Shown here piece by piece: positions 51,259 through 60,075 of a stretch of 64,000 bases of DNA (position 1 is its first letter; each line of letters opens with the position of its first letter). The position numbers and the translations under genes were made by a program. The DNA comes from JBDRDD01 sp043821115 (GTDB lineage Bacteria > CAYTYR01 > UBA6262 > DAOVJB01). The notes beneath the pieces are model-generated. The model made no database searches. It saw only the letters and a program-made list of their open reading frames with translations, and was not told the DNA's origin. Location of the stretch: NCBI GenBank assembly GCA_043821115.1, contig JBDRDD010000020.1, positions 1 through 64,000 on the forward strand, written 5' to 3'.

Positions 51259-53283
51259 TTACGGTGCGTACTCCATCGGCTCATTTCCCTCAGCGAATGC
51301 CTCGACAATTGCCTCAGGGGAATCCTCCCGCGCCAGCAGGCCTGTTAAGGGGTCTATCTTAATGAAAACTATATTATCAGGCACTGGAAAATCAAGAACA
51401 GGCTTGCCTTTAAGTGCTCCGCGCATGTAATCCGTCCATATGGGAGCTGCCACGGCTCCTCCGCTTTGCTTCTTGCCGAGTGTTGACCTGTCATCATAAC
51501 CAACCCACACGCCTGTTACGAGTTCCGGAGTGTAGCCTATAAACCACGCATCGTTGAACTCATTGGTCGTGCCGGTTTTACCAGCTGCGGGGCGTCCTAG
51601 GAAACGGGCGCTATAGCCCGTACCGTTCTCTATTACGCCGTTTAACAGGTCAGTTATAAGGTACGCTGTCTGGGGAGAAAGAACTTCCTCTTCCTTTGGT
51701 CTTTGTACTTCGAGTATATTTCCTGCCGAATCCTCTATCTTTATGATAGAGTAGGGTGTTGCTCTGATACCTTTGTTGGCCAATGTAGAGAAAGCGCGTG
51801 TAAGCTCAAGAAGTGTTACTTCGCTTGAGCCGAGGGCAAGCGAAAGATTAGGGCCTAAATAGGAATCTATACCCATTTTGTGAGCGTAATCAACAGCCGT
51901 ATAAGGGCCTATTTGCGAGATAAGCCTTACCGCGCAAACATTTCGAGATTGCTCAAGGGCTTTTCTTAGCGTTATATTTCCCAGGAATTCCTCGTCGTAA
52001 TTCTGTGGCATCCATATCTTGTCGGAATGCTCGGGAGCGGTGCTCAAATCCAGTGTGAATACGTCAGTAGCCGGCTCAAGCAGTTCCCAGTCCCGGCCGG
52101 TGTAATAATAAACAAGGAATGAATCATTAAGGAGCGTTGCCGCTGTGTATCCCTTGTCTAGGGCGGCAGTGTACACGAATGGCTTGAATGCTGAGCCAGG
52201 CTGTCTTTTTGCCTGTGTCGCGCGGTTGAACTGGCTGGTACTAAAATCCCTTCCGCCTATGAGTGCTTTTATCTTTCCGGTTTTTACATCCAGACTTACA
52301 AGAGCGCCCTGTACTGGGACGGTGGATCCCTTAACTTCATCGAAACGAGCTAAATGTTCCTCCAGAACTTCCTCAGCCTTTCTCTGCATGGACATGTCCA
52401 GGGTTGTATATACTTTTAGTCCGCTTTTGTATGTTGTGTTTATGCCGTAAGTGTCTTCCAGGTACTGCCTTATGGATTCCATGAAATAAGGAGCCTGCCT
52501 GCTGGATGTGAATTTGAATCTCTGAGGCTTGTAGGATAATTCTATTGCGCTCTGCTCTTCTGTGCGGGATATGTATTTGTTCTTTCTCATCCGGGAAAGT
52601 ACCCATTTGAAACGACTCTGGGCTGATTCCGGGTGGTTAAATGGCGAGTAATTCGCGGGAGAGCGTATTATACCTGCAAGAAGTGCGCACTCTGCAAGGG
52701 TAAGTTCCTCGGCCCTCTTGCTGAAATAAGTCTGGCTGGCCGAAGATATTCCATAGGCTCCGTGGCCGAAATATACCTGGTTCAAGTACATCTCAAGAAT
52801 TTCTTCCTTGCTGTATTTATTCTCTATCTGAAGGGCAAGAAGAGCTTCCTTGATCTTCCTGTCGAATGTTTTTTCTCTGCTCAAAAACAGTACTCGTGAT
52901 AGCTGCTGAGTGATGCTGCTTGCTCCCTGGACCACACGCCCGTGCAGGATGTTTGTGACAGATGCCCTTATAATGTCCCTCAAGGACATTCCCCAGTGCC
53001 TGAAGAAGCGCGTGTCCTCAGTGGCTATAATGGCGTTTTGCATATCCACCGGTATTTTTCCAAGAGGTACAAGTGTGCGCCTTTCGCTGAACATCTCGCC
53101 CGCAACTTCCCCGTTTACATCATATACCTTTGTGATAAGGCTGGGCTTTATCTGCTCGAGCTCAGCCGGATCAGGCAGCGCTATAGATTGGTTCTCTATA
53201 ATAGATGATAAAGTAAAAAGCATTATCATCCACATGATGAAGGCAAAAGATGCCAGAATAATCAGTTTTTTCCTTGAAATCAT
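51259..53283 (-). CDS. Class A penicillin-binding protein (PBP1A type)
   Basis: 674 residues. One N-terminal membrane helix (~9-28). Glycosyltransferase (GT51) domain: catalytic Glu89 in ATEDTRFF, 'QGASSITQQLSRVLFLS', 'EILEMYLNQVYFGHGAYG'. Transpeptidase domain: active-site Ser in 'PGSAFKPFVYTAAL' (~364), SRN in 'EQSRNVCAV', and KTG in 'GKTGTTNEFNDAWF'. 'WVGYDDRSTLGKKQSGGAVAAPIW' closes the domain. Shorter than proteobacterial PBP1A because the OB-like insert is reduced. Makes and crosslinks septal or lateral wall glycan. Confidence 0.94.
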   Translation of the reverse strand: MISRKKLIILASFAFIMWMIMLFTLSSIIENQSIALPDPAELEQIKPSLITKVYDVNGEVAGEMFSERRTLVPLGKIPVDMQNAIIATEDTRFFRHWGMSLRDIIRASVTNILHGRVVQGASSITQQLSRVLFLSREKTFDRKIKEALLALQIENKYSKEEILEMYLNQVYFGHGAYGISSASQTYFSKRAEELTLAECALLAGIIRSPANYSPFNHPESAQSRFKWVLSRMRKNKYISRTEEQSAIELSYKPQRFKFTSSRQAPYFMESIRQYLEDTYGINTTYKSGLKVYTTLDMSMQRKAEEVLEEHLARFDEVKGSTVPVQGALVSLDVKTGKIKALIGGRDFSTSQFNRATQAKRQPGSAFKPFVYTAALDKGYTAATLLNDSFLVYYYTGRDWELLEPATDVFTLDLSTAPEHSDKIWMPQNYDEEFLGNITLRKALEQSRNVCAVRLISQIGPYTAVDYAHKMGIDSYLGPNLSLALGSSEVTLLELTRAFSTLANKGIRATPYSIIKIEDSAGNILEVQRPKEEEVLSPQTAYLITDLLNGVIENGTGYSARFLGRPAAGKTGTTNEFNDAWFIGYTPELVTGVWVGYDDRSTLGKKQSGGAVAAPIWTDYMRGALKGKPVLDFPVPDNIVFIKIDPLTGLLAREDSPEAIVEAFAEGNEPMEYAP

Positions 53284-53317
53284 AGTTACCTCAGTAAATT
53301 AAATTCACGTAGAATTT

Positions 53318-53347
53318 AGTATAGCACAAAACGACCAAGGCTTACAA
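53318..53347 (-). promoter_or_regulatory. Promoter for the penicillin-binding protein gene (minus strand)
   Basis: On the minus strand: TTGTAA (53347-53342), 18-base spacer, TATACT (53323-53318), about 35 bases before the start codon. Confidence 0.55.
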
Positions 53348-53392
53348 CCAAAAATATGTGTTTTTTATACACCTCGTAAGTCAATAAAGCAC

Positions 53393-53420
53393 TTGCTTTT
53401 TACCTCTAATTGGCTATAAT
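53393..53420 (+). promoter_or_regulatory. Promoter for mnmG
   Basis: TTGCTT (53393-53398), 16-base spacer, TATAAT (53415-53420), 51 bases before the mnmG start. It is divergent from the penicillin-binding protein promoter. Confidence 0.65.
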
Positions 53421-53470
53421 ATGTAAATAACCTGTGCTTTTAACATGGTTAATATATATAGGATAAGAGC

Positions 53471-55354
53471 ATGAAAAGAACAAATTATGATGTTATAGTC
53501 GTCGGGGGAGGGCATGCGGGCATCGAGGCAGCTCATACGTGTGCCGTTATGGGGGTAAAGACCCTTCTTCTTACAATAGACACGGATAAGATAGGCCAGC
53601 TCAGCTGTAATCCGGCCATAGGAGGCCTGGGCAAGAGCCAGCTGGTGAAAGAGGTGGATGCCCTTGGAGGCGTCATGGGACGGCTTGCCGACTCAAGCTG
53701 CATACAGTACAGGAGGCTAAACAGCAGCAAGGGTCCCGCTGTTCAGTCTTCCAGGATGCAGGTGGACATGAGCAGGTACCAGGAACAGGCCCGGGAGCTT
53801 ATCTTAAATACCCCGAAGCTTGAAGTCGGGCAGGATATGGTTGAAGATATCCTTGTAAAGAACGGCAGGGTTTTCGGGATAAGGGCAAAGGTGACCGGGA
53901 AAATTTTAACAAAGGCTCTTATACTTGCTCCGGGAACATTTCTGCATGGTCTTATTCATATAGGCATGGATCATTTTGCGGGAGGCAGGATGGGGGATCC
54001 CAGCTCGGATTTACTGGGTGATAGCCTGAGGAATATTGGTTTTTCTATAGGCAGGTTCAAAACAGGGACAACACCAAGGCTTGACGGGAGCAGTATAAAC
54101 TTTGACGTCTTAGAACCCCAATACGGTGATAAGGATTGCACACCGTTTTCCTCAAAGACAAGATCCTTCCAATTACCTCAGGTTCCCTGCTATATTGCAA
54201 ATACTACGAAGCGCACTCATTCAATAATAAAGGCTAACCTTGACAGGTCACCGCTTTATTGCGGTATTATAACGGGCACCGGTGTACGCTACTGCCCGTC
54301 TGTCGAGGACAAGATAGTGAAATTCCCACAAAGGAAGAGTCATCACGTATTTCTTGAGCCTGAAGGTCTCAATACCGATCTTTTCTACCCCAACGGCATA
54401 TCCACAAGTCTTCCCCAAGATGTTCAGGTAGATATGGTCCACTCTATAAAAGGACTCAGGAAGGCAAAAATAGTGAAATACGGATACGGCATAGAGCATG
54501 ATTACGTAGAGCCTACTCAGCTAAAAGCCACGCTTGAAACAAAAAAAATATCCAATCTATTTTTTGCCGGCCAGATAAACGGTACGACAGGCTACGAGGA
54601 AGCCGCGGCACAGGGCCTTATGGCTGGGATAAATGCTGCGCTTAAGATAAAAAAGAAAGAACCTTTTGTCCTGACAAGGGCCCAGGCATACATAGGTGTT
54701 CTTATTGATGACCTGGTAACAAAGGGAACAAAAGAACCCTACAGGATGTTCACCTCCCGTGCCGAGTACAGGTTGGTGTTAAGAGAAGATAACGCGGACG
54801 AGAGGCTTTGCAGGCTGGGTTGTGAGCTGGGTCTTGTTTCAAAAGAGGATTATAAAAAGTTTAACCTAAGACAGAAGAAAATATCTCAAGAACTAAAAAG
54901 GCTCCCAATGGTGAAGATAAAAGCCACAAAAGCTCTTAACAAAAAGCTCAAACAACTCGGGACATCCGCTATCGATGAATCCATAAGTCTGGAAACACTG
55001 TTGAAGAGGCCCGAGGTTTCATATTCGTTTTTGGCAAAGCTTGACAAAAAGTCAGCTAAAGTGGATAAGAGTATAAGTTCTAAGGCAGAGATAAATATAA
55101 AATACGAGGGGTATATCAAACGCCAGGAAAAAGAGATAGAGCGGTTCAGGAGTATAGAGCGCATCAGGATACCGGAAGCCTTCGATTACAAGGGTATACC
55201 AGGTATTTCAAGCGAGATCCAGGAAAAGCTCAGTCTCTTTAAGCCCATGAACCTGGGCCAGGCAAGTCGTATATCAGGTGTGACGCCGGCTGCGATATCA
55301 ATACTTATGATTTATGTAAGCAGAAAAACACTTAAGAAAAAGAGAAGTAAATAA
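53471..55354 (+). CDS. mnmG: tRNA uridine-5-carboxymethylaminomethyl modification enzyme MnmG (GidA)
   Basis: 627 residues, full length. FAD-binding enzyme that with MnmE modifies U34 of tRNAs. 'VVGGGHAGIEAAHT' (residues 10-23) binds FAD; 'CNPAIGGLGKSQLVKEVDALGG' (in parts), 'GTFLHGLIHIG', 'RFKTGTTPRL', 'GQINGTTGYEEAAAQGL' and 'RAEYRLVLREDNAD' are standard. Helical C-terminus ends in a Lys/Arg-rich tail. Not beside mnmE. Its last base overlaps the next gene's ATG. Confidence 0.97.
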   Translation: MKRTNYDVIVVGGGHAGIEAAHTCAVMGVKTLLLTIDTDKIGQLSCNPAIGGLGKSQLVKEVDALGGVMGRLADSSCIQYRRLNSSKGPAVQSSRMQVDMSRYQEQARELILNTPKLEVGQDMVEDILVKNGRVFGIRAKVTGKILTKALILAPGTFLHGLIHIGMDHFAGGRMGDPSSDLLGDSLRNIGFSIGRFKTGTTPRLDGSSINFDVLEPQYGDKDCTPFSSKTRSFQLPQVPCYIANTTKRTHSIIKANLDRSPLYCGIITGTGVRYCPSVEDKIVKFPQRKSHHVFLEPEGLNTDLFYPNGISTSLPQDVQVDMVHSIKGLRKAKIVKYGYGIEHDYVEPTQLKATLETKKISNLFFAGQINGTTGYEEAAAQGLMAGINAALKIKKKEPFVLTRAQAYIGVLIDDLVTKGTKEPYRMFTSRAEYRLVLREDNADERLCRLGCELGLVSKEDYKKFNLRQKKISQELKRLPMVKIKATKALNKKLKQLGTSAIDESISLETLLKRPEVSYSFLAKLDKKSAKVDKSISSKAEINIKYEGYIKRQEKEIERFRSIERIRIPEAFDYKGIPGISSEIQEKLSLFKPMNLGQASRISGVTPAAISILMIYVSRKTLKKKRSK

Positions 55355-56283
55355 TGAAGAGTACAAGTAATAAACCATACTATACCTTTTCAACCTACCT
55401 GAGAGAGCGTTTCGGATGCAGGGTGCACAAGGTAAATATAGACGCTGGATTTTCCTGCCCAAACAGGGACGGCACCAAAGGTACAGGGGGATGTATTTAC
55501 TGTGATAACAGGGGATTTAGTCATAATTCTCGAATCCCGGTGCGTCCTGTTGATATCCAGATACAGGAGGCTATTGAGTTTGCAAGAAAAAGGTTTAGGG
55601 CTGAGAAATTCATGGCATATTTCCAGGCCTACAGCAATACATACGCAAAGCCTGATGTTCTAAGGAAAACTTATGATTCAATAAGGCGCTTTGATGATAT
55701 AGTGGCACTGGCAATAGGAACACGTCCTGACTGCGTGGATTCTGATATACTTGATGTGATAGGGGAATACACAAGCGATTACGAGCTGTGGATGGAGTAC
55801 GGCCTGCAGAGTATACATGAGAGAACACTTGAGGTTATAAACAGGCATCACAGCTATGCTGATTTTGAAAAGGCGGTTCACCTCACAAGAGAAAGAGAAG
55901 GCATAAAGATATGTGCCCATGTCATCCTGGGGCTTCCTGGGGAGACAGTAGCTGACATGATAGAAACGGCAAGAGCTTTATCCTCTCTTAAGGTTGAAAG
56001 TGTCAAAATACACCCGCTTCACGTTGTCAGAGGGACACGCCTTGAGGAGCTGTATAATTTGGGAGAGTACAAACCTATGGAAGAGGATGAATATGTTGAG
56101 GCCGCTGTATCATTTCTGGAACATCTTTCGCAGAATATAATTATACAGAGGCTGAGCGCGGATTGTCCCAGGGAACTGCTTGCAGCGCCTTCCTGGATGC
56201 TTGATAAAAACAGGGTTTTGGGCCTTATAAATGAAACTATGATTATTAAGAGGCGCACTCAGGGTTCCAATAGCCATATTTAA
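55354..56283 (+). CDS. Radical SAM protein, YhcC/TIGR01212 type
   Basis: 309 residues. 'KVNIDAGFSCPNRDGTKGTGG' followed by 'CIYCDNRGF' holds the cysteines of the 4Fe-4S cluster in the spacing typical of this family. 'KFMAYFQAYSNTYA', 'ALAIGTRPDCV', 'YGLQSIHERTLEVINRHHS' and 'HVILGLPGETVADM' are the SAM-barrel motifs. C-terminal helix bundle with 'IQRLSADCPRE'. Biological role not established for the family, although it often lies near tRNA-modification genes; here it is directly fused in phase with mnmG (1-base overlap). Confidence 0.9.
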   Translation: MKSTSNKPYYTFSTYLRERFGCRVHKVNIDAGFSCPNRDGTKGTGGCIYCDNRGFSHNSRIPVRPVDIQIQEAIEFARKRFRAEKFMAYFQAYSNTYAKPDVLRKTYDSIRRFDDIVALAIGTRPDCVDSDILDVIGEYTSDYELWMEYGLQSIHERTLEVINRHHSYADFEKAVHLTREREGIKICAHVILGLPGETVADMIETARALSSLKVESVKIHPLHVVRGTRLEELYNLGEYKPMEEDEYVEAAVSFLEHLSQNIIIQRLSADCPRELLAAPSWMLDKNRVLGLINETMIIKRRTQGSNSHI

Positions 56284-56304
56284 TTAACATTTTTGAAAAA
56301 ATCC

Positions 56305-56333
56305 TTGTGAAAACACGATTTTTAGTATAGAAT
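56305..56333 (+). promoter_or_regulatory. Promoter for the carbamoyltransferase cassette
   Basis: TTGTGA (56305-56310), 17-base spacer, TAGAAT (56328-56333), 45 bases before the start at 56379. Confidence 0.55.
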
Positions 56334-56378
56334 ACATAACAATGATAAATTAAATATAAAATAGAAAGATCTTTTATA

Positions 56379-58202
56379 ATGCATATGAATATTTTAGGGA
56401 TCTCTGCTTTTTATCACGATAGTGCTGCTTGCCTTATACAAGACGGCAGAATAGTCGCAGCTGTGCAGGAAGAACGTTTTACCCGCAAGAAGCATGACTT
56501 TTCTTTTCCCATTAATTCCATCAATTATTGTTTATCTGAAGCGGGAATATCCGGGAATGACCTGGATTTTGTTGCTTTTTATGATAAACCTTTCTTGAAG
56601 TTTGAACGAATACTTAACACTTACCTGGCTTTTGCCCCTCTTGGGATCCGTTCTTTTGTAAAAGCAATACCTTTATGGATAAAGGAAAAACTCTGGATAA
56701 AAGAAATAATTAAAAAAGAGTTAGAATACGAAGGTAAGATTGTTTTTACAGAGCATCACGAATCTCACGCTGCATCTGCTTTTTTTCCCTCACCTTTTCA
56801 GGAAGCCGCTTTTCTCACCATGGACGGTGTAGGAGAGTGGGCTACGTCTAGTTTCGGCATTGCCAAGGGCAATAAAATAAATATCATCTCAGAGCTTCAT
56901 TTCCCTCATTCTTTAGGCTTACTATATTCTGCGTTCACTCATTATACCGGGTTTAAGGTTAATTCCGGGGAGTATAAATTGATGGGATTAGCCCCTTACG
57001 GTGAGCCAAAATTCAAGGATTTGATAATGTCAGAATTGATAGACCTTAAAGAAGACGGGTCTTTCAGGTTAAATATGAACTATTTTAATTATTGTGTTGG
57101 TCTTACAATGACGAACAGGAAATTTGAGAAATTATTCGGTATGCCTTCACGTAAACCTGAGTCAAAACTAACTCAGCGGGAAATGGACATAGCGCGGTCC
57201 ATCCAGGAAGTTACCGAGGAAGTAATGTTACGCATGGCAAAGCACGTACATAAAGAGACCAAGCAGAAAAACCTGTGTTTAGCCGGCGGGGTTGCACTGA
57301 ATTGTGTTGGTAATGGCAGGATTTTAAGAGAAAGCCCTTTTGACAATATATGGATACAGCCATCGGCCGGTGATGCAGGAGGGGCATTGGGAGCAGCTTT
57401 ATTTTTATGGTATCAATATTTGGAAAAAGAAAGAAATGTCGATGGTAAGAAAGATTGTATGCAGGGAGCTTATCTGGGACCAAAATTTGACAATGATTAT
57501 ATAGGTGATTATTTAAGAAGCAATGATATAGCTCATGTTAGGTTAGATTATGATGAAATCCCCGTCAAAGTTGCTGACTTGATAGCTGCTCAAAAAGTAA
57601 TCGGCTGGTTCCAGGGACGTGTGGAATTTGGACCCAGGGCGCTGGGAAGCCGTTCTATTATCGGGGATGCTCGTTCTTTACAAATGCAGGAGACAATAAA
57701 TCTTAAGATAAAATTCCGTGAAAGTTTCAGACCGTTTGCCCCGTCAGTATTAAAGGATAAAGCAGCGGATTATTTTGAAATGGATTGTGAAAGTCCGTAT
57801 ATGCTCTTAGTAGCTCCTGTAAAGGAAAAAATACGGCGCAAATTATCCCAAGAGCAGAAAGAATTATTTGGGATGGATAAGCTCAATATTGTTCGTTCCA
57901 ACATCCCTGCGGTAACTCATGTGGATTACTCTGCACGAGTGCAGACAGTTGATAGGGAGTACAACCCCCTATATTATGATATGATAGCTGCATTTGATAA
58001 AAAGTATAAGTGTCCGGTGATTATTAATACCTCTTTCAACGTAAGGGGAGAACCTATCGTGTGTACCCCTGAAGATGCATATGAGTGTTTTATGAATACT
58101 AATATGGATTACCTGGTTATGGGAAATTTCTTAGTGGAGAAAAAAGAACAGAAACCTTTAGGTAAAGATATAGGATGGCTTAAGGAATTTGAATTAGATT
58201 AA
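56379..58202 (+). CDS. NodU/CmcH-family carbamoyltransferase
   Basis: 607 residues. N-terminal Kae1-like part with 'LGISAFYHDSAACLIQDG', 'EHHESHAASAFFPSPF' (metal-binding His residues), 'TMDGVGEWATSSFG' and 'LCLAGGVALNCVGNG'. C-terminal YrdC-like carbamoyl-phosphate part with 'IGWFQGRVEFGPRALGSRSII' and 'FRPFAPSVL'. It transfers a carbamoyl group to a hydroxyl on a sugar or other small molecule. With the SxtJ, SGNH and DUF5989 genes downstream it forms a set often seen in surface-glycan loci. Ribosome site is weak (GAAAGA). AT-richer than the flanking mnmG and tyrS, so possibly acquired. Confidence 0.92.
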   Translation: MHMNILGISAFYHDSAACLIQDGRIVAAVQEERFTRKKHDFSFPINSINYCLSEAGISGNDLDFVAFYDKPFLKFERILNTYLAFAPLGIRSFVKAIPLWIKEKLWIKEIIKKELEYEGKIVFTEHHESHAASAFFPSPFQEAAFLTMDGVGEWATSSFGIAKGNKINIISELHFPHSLGLLYSAFTHYTGFKVNSGEYKLMGLAPYGEPKFKDLIMSELIDLKEDGSFRLNMNYFNYCVGLTMTNRKFEKLFGMPSRKPESKLTQREMDIARSIQEVTEEVMLRMAKHVHKETKQKNLCLAGGVALNCVGNGRILRESPFDNIWIQPSAGDAGGALGAALFLWYQYLEKERNVDGKKDCMQGAYLGPKFDNDYIGDYLRSNDIAHVRLDYDEIPVKVADLIAAQKVIGWFQGRVEFGPRALGSRSIIGDARSLQMQETINLKIKFRESFRPFAPSVLKDKAADYFEMDCESPYMLLVAPVKEKIRRKLSQEQKELFGMDKLNIVRSNIPAVTHVDYSARVQTVDREYNPLYYDMIAAFDKKYKCPVIINTSFNVRGEPIVCTPEDAYECFMNTNMDYLVMGNFLVEKKEQKPLGKDIGWLKEFELD

Positions 58203-58215
58203 AGGAAAGTATATT

Positions 58216-58629
58216 ATGACTGGCCAGATTCGTAATAGGAAGAATGAAAAAAGAGAACTCAGGAAATTTGCCATAACGATTAGTGTAGTTTTATCTCTGT
58301 GGGGCGCTGTATTCTTCTGGCGCGATAAAGGTTACTATGGTTACTTCTTCGCTTTTTCGTCGCTATTTCTGTTCTCGGGATTGGTTTTGCCTGTTTTATC
58401 CAGGCCTGTTTACAAAATATGGATGATTATTGCCGAGGCTATAAACTGGCTTATAACCAGGCTCATCCTAGCTTTTCTGCTATATTTTATATTTACACCG
58501 CTCGGCTTTATAGCCAAAATTTTCGGCAAGAATTTCTTGGATTTAGGATTTAAGACGGGATCCAGTACTTATTGGATTGTAAAAGATAAAACAGAGTCAG
58601 AGAAGAAATGTTATGAAAAACAATTCTGA
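58216..58629 (+). CDS. SxtJ-family membrane protein
   Basis: 137 residues with three hydrophobic helices (~18-35, ~40-60, ~78-108) and a charged tail. 'TISVVLSLWGAVFFWRDKGYYGY', 'LVLPVLSRPVYKIWM' and 'IFTPLGFIAKIFGK' fit the SxtJ family, a small protein recurring next to NodU-type carbamoyltransferases. Its name comes from the saxitoxin locus but most homologues are outside toxin clusters. Biochemical role unknown. Overlaps the next gene by 17 bases. Confidence 0.85.
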   Translation: MTGQIRNRKNEKRELRKFAITISVVLSLWGAVFFWRDKGYYGYFFAFSSLFLFSGLVLPVLSRPVYKIWMIIAEAINWLITRLILAFLLYFIFTPLGFIAKIFGKNFLDLGFKTGSSTYWIVKDKTESEKKCYEKQF

Positions 58630-59776
58630 AGGCTTGGAAAAAACAGGTATTTCAAAAAAGAAGCGAGTGATTTTCGCAATAGTCGCCGCTTTTTTAACGT
58701 TAATTCTAATCTCAGGCATAGGTGAGCTTGTTCTAAGAGTTCTCCCTGTCAGGGGAACACGGGTCGAATGTTTTGAGTTTGACCCATTAGTCGGCACTCA
58801 TTTTTACCCGCATTCAACCGTAATTTATTGTAATGATAAAGGTAATTCTATCCGGAGAAAAGTCAATTCTTTTGGATATCTAGATACGGAGCATAACAAA
58901 GAAAAGAAGATAGGGGTCTATAGGATAGGTTTTTTCGGTGATTCATTTACAGATGCCAGGCAAGTGGTATTAGAAGAAACGTTCTTTAAGATAATAGAAA
59001 GAAAGCTCAAGGATTATAATGTTGAATCTCTATCCTTTGGTGTTTCAGGGTTTGGTACTATTCAATCGTATTTGAATAGTAAAAGGTATGCAGATTATTT
59101 TGATCTTGATTTAGTCGTCTATGTGTTTTGCGAAAACGACCTTGGTGATAATATAAAAGAGATAAAAAAAAGTCCCAACTTTCCTTCCGCCGTTCTTAAG
59201 GAAAATGGTTTTGGGATTGACTACTCTTTCAGGGGCAGGAATAATTTTAAGAAAAAAACAGCATATAGGGCATACAACCACTTAAAGAGATATTCCTTAT
59301 TAATGTCAACGGTAGTTAATAGAATGAGATTGCTAATGGCACATGGTGTGAAAGTAAAAGTCACCGAAGAAGATGTGATGATGGGGGGGGAATCAGAGGC
59401 TGATAGAATACCGGATGGAAATGATTTTCCTTCAAGTTGGCCTGATAAGTGGAGAGAATATGCCCAAAGCCTGATCTCGGCGATCATTCTACGGTGGCAA
59501 AGTGATGTGGATGCCAGATCAGGAGAATTTGCTATCTTGTATATACCAAGGCAAGGCGAGATGGAAAAGGAAACAGAAAAGCAGAATTCATGGAAACCCT
59601 TGCTAGAATCTTTATCCACCAGGAACAAAATTGCGTTTATTGACCCGACATCTGATTTGCTCAAGACGGAGATGTCTGGTAAAAAAGTTTTTCATGACCA
59701 TTTCAGTAATGACGGGCATATAGCGTTCGCAGAGACATTTGTGGATTGGTTTGTCGGAGCACATAAAAAAACATGA
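58613..59776 (+). CDS. SGNH/GDSL-like hydrolase or acyltransferase, membrane-anchored
   Basis: 387 residues. One N-terminal helix (~22-43). A GDSF block ('RIGFFGDSFTDARQV') supplies the candidate Ser nucleophile, the Gly oxyanion residue is in 'LSFGVSGFGTI', the Asn in 'VFCENDLGDN', and 'DHFSNDGHIAFAE' near the C-terminus supplies the Asp-x-x-His pair. These are the four SGNH blocks. Probably deacetylates or acylates a surface glycan. Shares the cassette with the carbamoyltransferase. Confidence 0.85.
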   Translation: MKNNSEGLEKTGISKKKRVIFAIVAAFLTLILISGIGELVLRVLPVRGTRVECFEFDPLVGTHFYPHSTVIYCNDKGNSIRRKVNSFGYLDTEHNKEKKIGVYRIGFFGDSFTDARQVVLEETFFKIIERKLKDYNVESLSFGVSGFGTIQSYLNSKRYADYFDLDLVVYVFCENDLGDNIKEIKKSPNFPSAVLKENGFGIDYSFRGRNNFKKKTAYRAYNHLKRYSLLMSTVVNRMRLLMAHGVKVKVTEEDVMMGGESEADRIPDGNDFPSSWPDKWREYAQSLISAIILRWQSDVDARSGEFAILYIPRQGEMEKETEKQNSWKPLLESLSTRNKIAFIDPTSDLLKTEMSGKKVFHDHFSNDGHIAFAETFVDWFVGAHKKT

Positions 59777-59786
59777 GGAGTAAACA

Positions 59787-59945
59787 ATGTCAAAACTTTC
59801 AGTAATCAAAGAATTTCTGGAGTTCTTAAAAGTCCGGAAGAAATGGTGGTTGATACCTGTTGTTGTTTTCCTGATCTTATTGGGCGCATTAATTTTTCTT
59901 ACGCAAGGCTCTGCCATAGCTCCTTTTATATATACGTTGTTCTAG
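59787..59945 (+). CDS. DUF5989-type small membrane protein
   Basis: 52 residues, too short for many gene finders. 'MSKLSVIKEFLEFLKVRKKWW' (in two parts) is followed by a single membrane helix and the ending 'GSAIAPFIYTLF', the hallmark of the DUF5989 family, which is found beside NodU/SxtJ genes. AGGAG precedes ATG 59787 by 7 bases. Function unknown; likely assists the carbamoyltransferase at the membrane. Confidence 0.85.
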   Translation: MSKLSVIKEFLEFLKVRKKWWLIPVVVFLILLGALIFLTQGSAIAPFIYTLF

Positions 59946-60021
59946 GAGGTGCTTTTTAGGGTATATCGGTAGAAGCTTCTTCATCGTGACACAAGATAGT
60001 GGCATTGGGAGTCTAATTTTC

Positions 60022-60050
60022 TTGATTTTTGGCTTTTTATGTGGTACGGT
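60022..60050 (+). promoter_or_regulatory. Possible promoter for tyrS
   Basis: TTGATT (60022-60027), 17-base spacer, TACGGT (60045-60050), just ahead of the tyrS ribosome site. Matches consensus only partly. Confidence 0.35.
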
Positions 60051-60075
60051 ATTTACGTTTTCATGGAGGCAGGAT

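Noticed and set aside
56379..59945. Toxin or nodulation gene cluster (from SxtJ and NodU names)
   Set aside because: The families are widespread in surface-glycan loci. No saxitoxin or Nod factor synthesis genes are present.
59986..60075. Hydrophobic N-terminal extension of TyrS
   Set aside because: Not found in TyrS proteins. TTG 60076 has GGAGG upstream and begins at the conserved family start; the extension covers the probable promoter.
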